Source: an uncultured Bacteroidales bacterium
Lineage (GTDB): Bacteria > Bacteroidota > Bacteroidia > Bacteroidales > UBA3663
Reading direction: 5' to 3'
Length of the DNA: 59,225 nucleotides
NCBI GenBank assembly: GCA_937899265.1
Contig: CALBPV010000067.1
Span: 1-59,225, forward strand
In this document: positions 1-8,832 of the stretch, in pieces
Layout: each line of letters begins with the position of its first letter
Numbering within the stretch: the first letter of the stretch is position 1
Notes under the pieces: model-generated
The model's input: only the letters and a program-made list of their open reading frames with translations
The model's database searches: none
Told to the model about the DNA's origin: nothing
Position numbers and translations under genes: made by a program

Positions 1-909
1 AAACCGCTGGACAACGGAAAATCGCCGTATGAGGTCGAAGACTACACACTCGACGAAACGTCAAGCGAAGACTGTACCCTTCTGAAGCTCACCCTCCGCA
101 AAGGCCATCTCGTCTGGCGGGTAGAGCAGCAGGGAGGACGCTATGAGACCAATCAATACGACCAGTCGGTATATGCGCCCTACACTCACGTCACCATACG
201 GTTGCCCAACGGCGACAGTATGGATCACTACGGCTGCGCGATGCGCGGCTTTGAGCCCGTGGACGGTTATGTCGATATGCATTGTGCAGAGACGGGTCTG
301 TGGCGTTCCGAACTGTGGGAAAACGGCACACTCAAGAAGGCGGAGGAGTGGAAGCGCGACAGACGGGCCGCCCGTGCAGTCAGGTTGCCCGACCCTTCAG
401 GCGCGGAAGGCGAATTGAGTGCATACGTATGGGCCGACGGCCACATCAGTTACCAATACGACGAGTGGGTCTATGACGGCGAAACAAGCAACGACCGTCC
501 CGAAGGCCAAGGTGTGCTCACGGGTGACAAATCGCACAGCAACCGCCGCTATGAAGGCACGTTCCGCGAGGGACGTTATGCAGGCGAGGAGACTTCCGTC
601 CCGAGCGAGGTGACTCTGCATGCCAGACACGGGCACAGTCACTGGAGCGTGGGCAGCAGCGGAGAGTGGAAATACGAAGAGAGCGATTTCACGGCCTGCC
701 TCGGAAGACTCTCCTTCGCGGGGTTCAGAGCCTACGAAATCATCCGCATCACACCCGATTGCATCACCATCGGGCACTACGGCGAGACCTGCGAGCTGCG
801 ACCCGACGCTCCGCTCAGTCTGACCTCGTCAATCGAGGGTCGAGAATGGAGCGACGGCTGTGTCTATGACGGCGACGACTACAGGCTTATCCTCACGTTC
901 AAGCACTGA
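1..909 (+). CDS. MORN-repeat-like hypothetical protein (5' truncated)
   Basis: The frame is open from the first base to a TGA at 907-909, so only the C-terminal 302 residues are present and the true start lies outside the window. The function is unknown. Around positions 460-600 the translation has Tyr/Gly-rich units (WVYDGE, PEGQGVLTGD, RRYEGTFREGRYAGE) that match the spacing of MORN repeats (YxGxxxxGxxxGxG). These usually form beta-hairpin scaffolds for binding lipid or protein. A related YDGDDYRL unit occurs near the C-terminus. No membrane segment or catalytic motif is visible. A TTG at 202 could start a shorter protein, but the frame continues cleanly upstream with the same composition, so that is unlikely. 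About 45 bp separate it from the promoter of the next gene. Confidence 0.65.
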   Translation, partial: KPLDNGKSPYEVEDYTLDETSSEDCTLLKLTLRKGHLVWRVEQQGGRYETNQYDQSVYAPYTHVTIRLPNGDSMDHYGCAMRGFEPVDGYVDMHCAETGLWRSELWENGTLKKAEEWKRDRRAARAVRLPDPSGAEGELSAYVWADGHISYQYDEWVYDGETSNDRPEGQGVLTGDKSHSNRRYEGTFREGRYAGEETSVPSEVTLHARHGHSHWSVGSSGEWKYEESDFTACLGRLSFAGFRAYEIIRITPDCITIGHYGETCELRPDAPLSLTSSIEGREWSDGCVYDGDDYRLILTFKH

Positions 910-954
910 GAAACGTCCCATTTCGGACTTGGAATGAAAAATTAAGGGGAAAAA

Positions 955-986
955 TTTGGAAATTCGGAAAAAATAATGTAACTTTG
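955..986 (+). promoter_or_regulatory. Bacteroidota-type promoter for the aldo/keto reductase gene
   Basis: TTTG at 955-958 and TAACTTTG at 979-986 are separated by 20 bp. This matches the Bacteroidota -33 (TTTG) and -7 (TAnnTTTG) consensus. It would give a leader of about 50 nt before the ATG at 1042. Confidence 0.75.
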
Positions 987-1041
987 CACCCGAAGATTCA
1001 ACCTACACAACAGCTTTTATAAACTTAAAAACTGAGATACA

Positions 1042-2046
1042 ATGAATTATATGGCAGCAGATTCCCGATATGATGCATCGGGCATGGATTTCAGACGCTG
1101 TGGCAGAAGCGGAGTGCTTCTGCCGGGCGTAAGTTTGGGTTTTTGGCATAACTTCGGCGGGGTGGATACCTACGAGAAATGCAGGTCGATAGCCCACTAT
1201 GCTTTCGACCACGGCATCACCCACTTCGACTTGGCCAACAACTACGGGCCTCCGTATGGTTCGGCGGAGGTGACCATGGGACACATGATGGAACAGGATT
1301 TCCGCCCCTATCGCGATGAACTGTTCATCTCGACCAAGGCAGGCTACGACATGTGGGCCGGGCCTTACGGCAACTGGGGTTCGAGAAAATACATGATGGC
1401 CTCGCTGGATCAGAGCCTCAAACGTATGCATCTGGACTATGTGGATCTCTACTACAGCCACCGCTATGACCCCGAGACGCCGTTAGAGGAAACACTTCAG
1501 GCGCTGGTCGATGTGGTGAAGCAGGGCAAAGCACTCTACGTGGGAATCTCGCGTTGGCCCCTCGAAGCACTCAAGGTGGCCGACAAATACCTGAGAGAGC
1601 GTGACGTGCCGCTGCTGATTTATCAGGGCAGAATCAATCTCCTGGACCGTGCTCCCGTCGAGGAAGGCATTCTCGACTACTGTGCCGACAACGGCATCGG
1701 CTTCATCTCGTTCTCGCCTTTGGCTCAGGGTCTGTTGACCGACCGTTACCTGAACGGGATTCCGGAAGGCAGCCGCATGACGCGGGAACATTTCTTGAAA
1801 TCGTCATCGCTGACACCACAGCTCATAGACTACCTCAAACACCTGAACGGCATCGCCGAGAAACGTGGCGAGACACTGGCCGAGATGGCATTGGCTTGGA
1901 TTCTCCACCTCAAGGGAGTGACCTCCGTGCTGGTGGGTGCCTCGTCGCCCGAGCAGCTGGCCAAGAACCTCAAGAGTGTGCACTCGGAGCCTTTCAACGA
2001 CGCAGAAATCGGAGACGCGAAGAATATTCTCACCCAAAACACCTGA
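1042..2046 (+). CDS. aldo/keto reductase (YghZ-like)
   Basis: This 334-residue protein is a cytoplasmic NAD(P)H-dependent aldo/keto reductase. The family tetrad is visible: Asp63 and Tyr68 in HFDLANNYG, Lys99 in STKAGYD and His140 in YYSHRYD. The opening FRRCGRSGVLLPGVSLGFW and the segment GGVDTYEKCRSIAHYAFDHG are typical of the YghZ/Kv-beta-like branch, some members of which reduce L-glyceraldehyde 3-phosphate. The C-terminal ASSPEQLAKNL is the usual cofactor-phosphate-binding end. Length is normal for the family. The ATG at 1042 is used because a consensus promoter lies about 55 bp upstream. The GH2 gene follows after 7 bp, so the two are probably co-transcribed. The physiological substrate is not evident. 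Confidence 0.88.
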   Translation: MNYMAADSRYDASGMDFRRCGRSGVLLPGVSLGFWHNFGGVDTYEKCRSIAHYAFDHGITHFDLANNYGPPYGSAEVTMGHMMEQDFRPYRDELFISTKAGYDMWAGPYGNWGSRKYMMASLDQSLKRMHLDYVDLYYSHRYDPETPLEETLQALVDVVKQGKALYVGISRWPLEALKVADKYLRERDVPLLIYQGRINLLDRAPVEEGILDYCADNGIGFISFSPLAQGLLTDRYLNGIPEGSRMTREHFLKSSSLTPQLIDYLKHLNGIAEKRGETLAEMALAWILHLKGVTSVLVGASSPEQLAKNLKSVHSEPFNDAEIGDAKNILTQNT

Positions 2047-2053
2047 CAGGAAC

Positions 2054-4423
2054 ATGATGAAGAAAACTATATGCGGCCTGGTGTTGGCCATGACTGCAGG
2101 ATTGTCTGTCGCAACAGAACGCGACACCCTGACACTGCGCGACGGATGGCAGTTCGGTCGCTCCAAAGACGCCATCACAGAGAACGTGCGTCTGCCGCAC
2201 GACTTCCAGATATCGCAGCCCTGGGTAGCTCCGGGCAAAGACGAAAAAGCATCGTTCGGCGACGAGGCCAGCAATGTGAAGAGCCGTCTGTCGCCCCGAG
2301 GATTCAAGGAAATGGGAGAGGGGTGGTATCGCTATGAATTCACGCCCGACTCCGCCTGGAAAGAACGCCGCACGGTGCTTGACTTCCAGGGCATCATGTT
2401 GGTGGGTGACGTCTGGTTCAACGGCAAACACATCGGCAAGACCGACTACGGGTACCTGGGCTTCGAAGCCGAAATCTCCGGCCTCCTGAAGTGGGGACAG
2501 AAGAACGAGATATTGGTGTGCGCCAACACAATGGGCGCAGAGAACTCCCGCTGGTACACCGGCGGAGGTCTGTTCCGAGACGTGAGAATCATCACCTCGG
2601 ACAAGGAACTCTTCTTCCCCCGCCATCCGCTCTACATCACCACAAAGGACAACCGTACGGTCTCCATCGGCGCTGAAATCGTGTGCCGCAAGCGGACCGA
2701 CGCAATAGCCTACGGCATCCGTATCCTCGACAGGGATGGAGGGTGTGTGGCTGAGAAACGGGGCGAACTGCCCTTCAACGCCAAGTGGAGAGACCGGGAG
2801 TATCAGTTGGAACCCGTGGAGGTGGAGAATGCCAACCTCTGGAGTTGCGAAACACCTTATTTATATATAGCCGAAGTGACGCTCTACGATGCCGACGGCA
2901 ATGCGCAGGACCGCACAACGGAAAGGTTCGGCATCAGGACGCTGGAGTTTTCGCCCGAGTTCGGACTGAAGCTCAACGGCAAGAAAGTGCTGCTCAAAGG
3001 ATGGGCCAACCACCATACCCTCGGAGCCCTCGGAGCTGCCAACTACCCGAGAGCCATCGAGAAGCGGTTCGACCTCATGAAATCGTTCGGATTCAACCAC
3101 GTGCGTACCTCCCACAATCCCTACAGCGAGGACTTCCTGCGGCTGGCCGACGAGAAGGGTCTGCTGGTCGTGGACGAACTCTACGACAAGTGGCTGCAGA
3201 AGTTTGCCGGAGGCAGAACCGACTGGAAGAATCTGTGGCAGTACGATGTGCCCGAGTTTGTGAAGAGAGACAGAAACCATCCCTCGGTGGTGCTGTGGAG
3301 TCTGGGCAACGAACTGCAGACTTATACCGACCTTCCCTTCAACGACTGGGGTGTGACAGCCTTCGAACTGCAGAAGAAACTCCTGCAGCGGTATGACACC
3401 ACGCGACTGGTGACCGTGGCGATGCATCCCCGGGGTCGCAACCTCGAGACCGACTCGCTTCCGGCCGACCTGGTGCTCCACACCGATGTGGCTGCCTACA
3501 ATTACCGCTATATGTACTTCCCCGGCGATGGGAAGAATTTCCCCTGGATGATGTTCTACCAAAGCGAGGCAAATATGTCGAACCTGGGTCCCAACTTCTT
3601 CGATATGGATAGGGACAAGGTGATAGGCTTGGCTTATTGGGGCGCGATAGACTATCTGGGCGAGAGCAACGGATGGCCCGCCAAAGGATGGGTGCAGGGT
3701 TTCTACGACATCTCGCTGCAGCCCAAGCCGACGGCTTGGTTTGTGAAAACATTCTTCAAGGATGACGAACCCATGGTACACATCGCCGTGCAGGCCGGAG
3801 AACGCGAGAAGTTTATCTGGAACGGCGTGGATCAAGGTGCCGTGATTCAGTCGGAAAGCTGGAACTGGACAGACGGAGACAGCGTGAAGGTGGTTTGCTA
3901 CACCAATGCCGACGAGGTGGAACTCATACTCAACGGCAAGAGTCTGGGCACCCAGCAGAACGCGAAAGACGACAGCTGGCGGAGGAACCGTCCGGAGTGG
4001 GATATTGTCTATAGGGCAGGAAAGCTCGAGGCAGTGGCCCGAAGCGGCGGAAAGGTTGTGGCCCGCGACCGCATTGAGACCTCAGGCAAGGCCACGAAGC
4101 TGACACTCACCCCCGACAACGCAGGCTGGAAAGCCGACGGACTGGATTTGCAACATGTGCGTGTGCTGGCCGTTGACAGCAAGGGACATCGCGTGAGGGG
4201 CGCCGAGGGACAGCTCCGTTTCGAGGTGGAAGGTCCCGCCGAGATAGTGGCCACAGACAACGGCAACAACTATACCGACGAATTGGCCGTGAGCCACAGC
4301 CGCAAACTGTATGAAGGCTCGGCTCTCGTGATACTCCGCTCTACAGGTGAAACAGGAAAGGTGACACTCACCGTGAGCAGTGACAATTACAAAACACAAA
4401 AACTGACGTTACAGACACGTTGA
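2054..4423 (+). CDS. glycoside hydrolase family 2 (beta-galactosidase or related)
   Basis: This 789-residue exported enzyme has a signal peptide (MMKKTICGLVLAMTAGLSVA), an N-terminal GH2 sugar-binding jelly roll (DVWFNGKHIGKTDYGYLGF), an immunoglobulin-like domain, the TIM barrel and C-terminal Ig-like modules of the DUF4982 type. The GH2 signature NHPSVVLWSLGNE carries the acid/base Glu420, and YQSEAN carries the likely nucleophile Glu505. The longer frame beginning at 1937 lies inside the aldo/keto reductase gene and is ignored; ATGATGAAG at 2054 starts a clean signal peptide. Family members hydrolyse beta-galactosides or beta-glucuronides, and sequence alone does not decide which. A beta-galactosidase would complement the GH53 galactanase at 20.4 kb, and GH2 enzymes sit next to GH53 in known galactan loci. 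It is followed 10 bp later by a flippase gene. Confidence 0.88.
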   Translation: MMKKTICGLVLAMTAGLSVATERDTLTLRDGWQFGRSKDAITENVRLPHDFQISQPWVAPGKDEKASFGDEASNVKSRLSPRGFKEMGEGWYRYEFTPDSAWKERRTVLDFQGIMLVGDVWFNGKHIGKTDYGYLGFEAEISGLLKWGQKNEILVCANTMGAENSRWYTGGGLFRDVRIITSDKELFFPRHPLYITTKDNRTVSIGAEIVCRKRTDAIAYGIRILDRDGGCVAEKRGELPFNAKWRDREYQLEPVEVENANLWSCETPYLYIAEVTLYDADGNAQDRTTERFGIRTLEFSPEFGLKLNGKKVLLKGWANHHTLGALGAANYPRAIEKRFDLMKSFGFNHVRTSHNPYSEDFLRLADEKGLLVVDELYDKWLQKFAGGRTDWKNLWQYDVPEFVKRDRNHPSVVLWSLGNELQTYTDLPFNDWGVTAFELQKKLLQRYDTTRLVTVAMHPRGRNLETDSLPADLVLHTDVAAYNYRYMYFPGDGKNFPWMMFYQSEANMSNLGPNFFDMDRDKVIGLAYWGAIDYLGESNGWPAKGWVQGFYDISLQPKPTAWFVKTFFKDDEPMVHIAVQAGEREKFIWNGVDQGAVIQSESWNWTDGDSVKVVCYTNADEVELILNGKSLGTQQNAKDDSWRRNRPEWDIVYRAGKLEAVARSGGKVVARDRIETSGKATKLTLTPDNAGWKADGLDLQHVRVLAVDSKGHRVRGAEGQLRFEVEGPAEIVATDNGNNYTDELAVSHSRKLYEGSALVILRSTGETGKVTLTVSSDNYKTQKLTLQTR

Positions 4424-4433
4424 TAACCAAAGA

Positions 4434-5921
4434 ATGGGTTTTCTGAAAAAACTCGCAGGAGAGTCTGTAATCTACGGTCTCTCTTCGATAGTCGGGAGAT
4501 TTCTGAATTATCTCCTGGTGCCGCTCTACACAGCTGTAATGCCAGCCACGACTGGCGAATACGGCGTGGTGAACAATATGTATGGCTACACGGCCATCAT
4601 CCTCATCCTGCTGACTTTCGGAATGGAGACGACCTTCTTCCGCTGGGCCAACAAGGAAGGAGCCGACGTGCGTCGCATTTACAGCTCGGCACTGATGGTG
4701 GCGGGTGCATTCTGTGCCCTGTTTCTGACGGTCATATTCAGCACCCTGACCCCTCTTTCGACAGCTCTGGGATATGCAGCCCATCCCGAATATGTGGGCA
4801 TCATGGCTGTGATAGTGGCCATAGACGCGCTGTCGAACATCCCGTTTGTCTATCTCCGATTCCAGCACAGGGCCGTGAAGTTCGCCGTCCTGAAGCTGAC
4901 CAACATACTCGTGAACATCGGACTGAACCTCTTTGTGTTTCTGGCCTGTCCGGCCATCAACAGGGTGCATCCCGAATGGATAGCGTGGTTCTATCGTCCC
5001 GAATATTTGGCTGGCTATGTGTTCGCCATCAATCTGGTATGCACGCTTGTGGTCGCCTTCCTGCTCTGGAAGGAGTTCGCCTTCTTCCGCTGGGGCTTTG
5101 ACCGAAAACTGATACGCGAGATGATGGTCTATGCCTATCCCATCGTCATCCTGGGTGTGGCCGGCGTGGTGAATCAGGCTGCCGACAAAATCCTTCTGCC
5201 GTTCCTCATTCCGGGGAAGGAAGGTCTGGTGCAGCTGGGCATCTACAATGCAGCCTCGAAGATAGCAATGATAATGGCAATGGCCACACAGGCTTTCCGC
5301 TATGCCTACGAACCCATCGTATTCGGCGTACAGAAAGACAAGGAGAACACCGTTTATGTGAATGTCCAGGGCACGAAATACTTCATCATCTTCACCCTAC
5401 TGGGATTCCTGCTGGTGATGGCGTGGCTTGACCCGCTGAAGACGCTCTTGATACGCAACGAAGACTATTGGGAGGGTATCCGGGTGGTGCCCATCGTCAT
5501 GGTGGCGGAAATCTTCATGGGAGTGTATTTCAACTTTTCGTTTTGGTATAAACTCATCGACCAGACGCTTTGGGGAGCACTCTTCTCCTTTATGGGCTGT
5601 GCAGTGCTGGTGGTCATCTATTTCCTCTTTGTGCCCGTTTACGGCTACATGGCCTGCGCTTGGGCGGGTGTGGCAGGCTACGGTACCTGCATGCTCCTCA
5701 GTTATTTCGTCGGACAGCGGAAGAATCCCATCCCCTACGACATGAAGTCGGCCTTCTTCTACGCAGCGCTGACAGCCGTGCTCTACGCCGCCATGTGTTA
5801 CCAGCCCGTGGGCAGTTGGCTCGGGGCTGGCATCAATACATCGGCCGTCATCGTCTATGCCTGTATTGTTGTTCAGAAAGAATGGGGTTTCAAAAACCTC
5901 AAGTTACGTCTCAAAAAATAA
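4434..5921 (+). CDS. polysaccharide flippase (Wzx/oligosaccharide flippase family)
   Basis: This 495-residue integral membrane protein has 12 or more hydrophobic helices along its whole length. The opening GESVIYGLSSIVGRFLNYLLVPLYT is characteristic of polysaccharide-biosynthesis (MOP/Wzx-like) flippases, which translocate undecaprenyl-linked oligosaccharides across the inner membrane. Family members normally have 450-500 residues, so it appears full length. It begins 10 bp after the GH2 gene and ends 9 bp before the M6 peptidase gene, so it is probably part of the same transcript although the products are functionally unrelated. No glycosyltransferase genes accompany it, which suggests a housekeeping role rather than membership of a capsule locus. 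The substrate cannot be inferred. Confidence 0.85.
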   Translation: MGFLKKLAGESVIYGLSSIVGRFLNYLLVPLYTAVMPATTGEYGVVNNMYGYTAIILILLTFGMETTFFRWANKEGADVRRIYSSALMVAGAFCALFLTVIFSTLTPLSTALGYAAHPEYVGIMAVIVAIDALSNIPFVYLRFQHRAVKFAVLKLTNILVNIGLNLFVFLACPAINRVHPEWIAWFYRPEYLAGYVFAINLVCTLVVAFLLWKEFAFFRWGFDRKLIREMMVYAYPIVILGVAGVVNQAADKILLPFLIPGKEGLVQLGIYNAASKIAMIMAMATQAFRYAYEPIVFGVQKDKENTVYVNVQGTKYFIIFTLLGFLLVMAWLDPLKTLLIRNEDYWEGIRVVPIVMVAEIFMGVYFNFSFWYKLIDQTLWGALFSFMGCAVLVVIYFLFVPVYGYMACAWAGVAGYGTCMLLSYFVGQRKNPIPYDMKSAFFYAALTAVLYAAMCYQPVGSWLGAGINTSAVIVYACIVVQKEWGFKNLKLRLKK

Positions 5922-5930
5922 AAAAAAACT

Positions 5931-7745
5931 ATGTGTCAAGAAGCAAAATCCATGCGTCGCATCTTTCCGTTTGTATTCCTGCTCTTGAGCCTCGTTCCCG
6001 GGGTTCTCAAAGCCGCTAAGGCAGCTCCGGGGTTCTATCTACATACACAGCCCGACGGCACCCGCATCGAGGTGCAAATGGTCGGAGACGAACACAGCCA
6101 TTACTACCTCACACGCCAAGGTACGATGATGCTGAAGGAAGGGCAGACCCTTTATGTGCCTGATCGCTTCACCCGGCAGGAACTCTTCAGGAAGAAGCTT
6201 CAGGCGGAAGTCTCCGGCGACATAGAAGCCCTGAAGCGCAAGTTTCCTTGCACGGGGAGTCCGCATGTGCCTGTCATCCTCGTGGAGTTCACAGACACCA
6301 CATTCTCGTTGCCCAATCCGGCCATTGTCTTCGACCGTTGCCTCAATTCGGAAGACTTGCGTAACGACGACACGTTCACCGACTCTTTGGCGGTGAAACG
6401 CAACACAGGTTCGGTGAGGCAGTATTTCCGCGATATGTCGTTCGGAAAATTCACTCCGCAGTTTGACATTTACGGCCCCGTGAAGTTGGAACATCCGCTT
6501 TCTTACTACGGTGCCAACAACAACACCGCATTGTTGTGCAAGGATGCTTGTGCCGCATTGGATTCTCTCATAGACTTCTCCCAATACGACTTGGACGGCA
6601 ACGGCGAGGTGGATTTGGTGTATATGATAGCGGCAGGCTATTCCGAATCCTACTCCCAAAACAGTTCCGACTGTCTGTGGCCGCAGGTGGTGTGGGGCAT
6701 CGACGGCGGGACATTCGACGGGAAGCGTGTAACGATGGCCGGCGTGTCGTGCGAGTTGCACGGCTACCCGGGCGCTTTCTCAAAGGCCCCGTTGAAGCGC
6801 TGTGCCGGCATCGGACTCTTTGTCCATGAATTCGGACACGCTCTGGGACTGCCCGATCTCTATACGACCAGCAATAACGCCATATACAACAACTCGACCC
6901 TGGAGGACTGGGACGTGATGGACGGCGGTGAGTACAAGGATAACGGAGGCTACACCCCCTCGCCCTACACAGCCTACGAACGGAAGGTGTTGGGCTGGCT
7001 CGACATCGACACGCTCCGCGAGGACGGAGAATATACGGTTCTTCCCCTCGACAAGGGCGGCAAAGCCTATTGCATAGAAGCCGAAGATACGGATGTGCCG
7101 GAATGTTATTTCCTGGAAGGCGTGCAGAACCAGGGCTGGGGATATTGGGGTACATCTTCCGACTTCGAAGGCAAGGGACACGGGCTGATGATAATCCATG
7201 CCTACAACCCCGGCGGCGGGGAGTTCGTGAGAGGCAGGCTTCCCAACAACCAAACCGGGGAGAAATACACCGAAGAAGGAAAGACGCTGTCGGGGGCAGA
7301 CACCACATACGTGCGTTATCGGATGAACTCCCACTACCACTGTCTCTCGACCGATACGATACTCATCAGCTTGTTCTGGGTGGGAACCGACTACTTCGGA
7401 AACTATTACACCCGTCAAGATCAGAACCGGTCGATGATGGCTGTTCCCTTCCCGGGGCCAAACAATGTGACCGCATTTGACGCTACAACCCGTTCGCGAG
7501 CCTGGATATATCAGGGCGACGGACTGATGCACAAATCTCTCCACAACATACGGGAGGACGAAGACGGAACAGTGACCTTCCTGTTCGAAAACGACAAGCT
7601 CGACGGCATCCGCACCCCGATAACAACAGACCGCGACAAAGCCTCCTCAGAGAATGCTCCGGCCTACAATCTGCAAGGAATGCGGGTGGGTGCCGGCTTC
7701 AAAGGTTGGACAGTCCGCAACGGCAAGGTTCAGCTCCGGAAATAG
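5931..7745 (+). CDS. secreted M6-family metallopeptidase
   Basis: This is a zinc metallopeptidase of the immune inhibitor A (M6) type. A signal peptide begins at the internal Met8 (MRRIFPFVFLLLSLVPG; alternative start 5952). The zinc site HEFGHALGLPD begins at about residue 299 and supplies two His, the catalytic Glu and the downstream Asp. FSQYDLDGNGEVDLVYM just before it resembles a calcium-binding loop, as in other M6 enzymes. The last 30 residues (PAYNLQGMRVGAGFKGWTV, then RNGKVQLRK) resemble C-terminal tails of many Bacteroidales secreted proteins and may be an export or sorting signal. That role is an inference. It is the last gene before a strong terminator at 7778-7806, so it closes the first operon. 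Probable role: extracellular protein degradation. Confidence 0.87.
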   Translation: MCQEAKSMRRIFPFVFLLLSLVPGVLKAAKAAPGFYLHTQPDGTRIEVQMVGDEHSHYYLTRQGTMMLKEGQTLYVPDRFTRQELFRKKLQAEVSGDIEALKRKFPCTGSPHVPVILVEFTDTTFSLPNPAIVFDRCLNSEDLRNDDTFTDSLAVKRNTGSVRQYFRDMSFGKFTPQFDIYGPVKLEHPLSYYGANNNTALLCKDACAALDSLIDFSQYDLDGNGEVDLVYMIAAGYSESYSQNSSDCLWPQVVWGIDGGTFDGKRVTMAGVSCELHGYPGAFSKAPLKRCAGIGLFVHEFGHALGLPDLYTTSNNAIYNNSTLEDWDVMDGGEYKDNGGYTPSPYTAYERKVLGWLDIDTLREDGEYTVLPLDKGGKAYCIEAEDTDVPECYFLEGVQNQGWGYWGTSSDFEGKGHGLMIIHAYNPGGGEFVRGRLPNNQTGEKYTEEGKTLSGADTTYVRYRMNSHYHCLSTDTILISLFWVGTDYFGNYYTRQDQNRSMMAVPFPGPNNVTAFDATTRSRAWIYQGDGLMHKSLHNIREDEDGTVTFLFENDKLDGIRTPITTDRDKASSENAPAYNLQGMRVGAGFKGWTVRNGKVQLRK

Positions 7746-7777
7746 CCGGAAGAAGAGAAGAACATGTCAATAAACTT

Positions 7778-7806
7778 AAAAAGCGGGTGGAAATCCGCTT
7801 TTTTTT
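7778..7806 (+). terminator. rho-independent terminator after the M6 peptidase
   Basis: A perfect 8-bp stem AAAAGCGG / CCGCTTTT encloses an 8-nt loop and runs straight into a T tract. It lies 33 bp after the M6 stop codon and directly before the next promoter. Confidence 0.85.
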
Positions 7807-7815
7807 GTTAAAGCA

Positions 7816-7847
7816 TTTGGGATTACGGGATTTTTTTTATATCTTCG
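7816..7847 (+). promoter_or_regulatory. promoter for the M23/LysM gene, implying a leaderless mRNA
   Basis: TTTG at 7816-7819 and TATCTTCG at 7840-7847 are 20 bp apart, one base off the -7 consensus. The ATG begins only 4 nt after the -7 box, so transcription should start at or next to the start codon. Confidence 0.65.
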
Positions 7848-7851
7848 CACC

Positions 7852-8817
7852 ATGTTTATACGCAAATTACAATGGCTTCCCGGACTGACGGCAATGGTTC
7901 TCGCAGCCGCTACAGACATACAAGCCCGACCGAATATCACGGTGCCGGATGTGCACCGTCAGATTCATGCCCGCCTGCAGGAGGAACAGGAGAACAATGC
8001 CCTGTTCCAGAACATGGTGGATTCGCTCAACAACCTGAAGGGGGAGCCGGAAGAGCCGTTTGAACTCTATCCGGCCCTGGATCTCTATACGGACTGGGAC
8101 GATGCCCATGTGGATCCGCTGGCAGGCAAAGCTCCCATTCCGATTCCGGCCGAGCGGGACATAGATTTGTCCCATTTTGTGGCCCCCATCAAGGGAAGAA
8201 TCAATTCTCCCTACGGGTGGCGTCGCCGCAGAATGCACAAGGGGGTGGATATCCAACTCTATAAGGGAGACACCGTAAGGGCAGCCTTCTCGGGCAGGGT
8301 GAGAATCAAGAAATTTGAACGCCGAGGATACGGCTACTACCTCGTGTTGCGTCATTCCAACGGACTGGAGACCGTCTATGGCCACTTGTCGCGTTTTCTG
8401 GTGGAGCAGGATGACCTCGTGAAGGCCGGACAGCCCATTGCCTTGGGCGGTTCGACCGGACGAAGCACAGGTCCGCACCTGCATCTCGAATTCCGTTTCA
8501 TGGGGATTGCCATCGACCCCGCCAAGATACTCGACTTGCAAACCTTCGAACCCCGTAAACCCCAATATCATTTCGTGGCCGCCGTCGAAAAGCAAGCCCA
8601 GACAGGTGCTGTGGGGCGTAACAGCCGACGCACCAACAGCAGCAGAGGCTCTGCAGCAGCCGATGACGGAACAACAGGCTACCACAAAGTGAGGTCGGGA
8701 GATACATTGGGTTCCATAGCACGACGCTACGGAACCTCGGTGTCGAAACTCTGCCGTCTGAACGGCCTCAGGTCAAGTTCAACACTGAGAATAGGACAGA
8801 AAATCAGATACAGGTAA
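7852..8817 (+). CDS. M23 peptidoglycan endopeptidase with LysM domain
   Basis: This 321-residue exported protein probably cuts peptidoglycan cross-links or stem peptides during growth. The N-terminus is a signal peptide (hydrophobic core LPGLTAMVLAAATDIQA). The lysostaphin-like M23 domain spans roughly residues 110-230: INSPYGWRRRRMHKGVD contributes the first zinc ligands (His and Asp), and STGRSTGPHLHLEF gives the HxH. A LysM module (HKVRSGDTLGSIARRYG to the end) would anchor it to glycan. The ATG at 7852 gives the best signal peptide but lies only 4 nt beyond the -7 box. The in-frame ATG at 7894 would destroy the signal peptide. GH28 follows 15 bp downstream. Confidence 0.9.
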   Translation: MFIRKLQWLPGLTAMVLAAATDIQARPNITVPDVHRQIHARLQEEQENNALFQNMVDSLNNLKGEPEEPFELYPALDLYTDWDDAHVDPLAGKAPIPIPAERDIDLSHFVAPIKGRINSPYGWRRRRMHKGVDIQLYKGDTVRAAFSGRVRIKKFERRGYGYYLVLRHSNGLETVYGHLSRFLVEQDDLVKAGQPIALGGSTGRSTGPHLHLEFRFMGIAIDPAKILDLQTFEPRKPQYHFVAAVEKQAQTGAVGRNSRRTNSSRGSAAADDGTTGYHKVRSGDTLGSIARRYGTSVSKLCRLNGLRSSSTLRIGQKIRYR

Positions 8818-8832
8818 ATCCGAACAGAAAAG

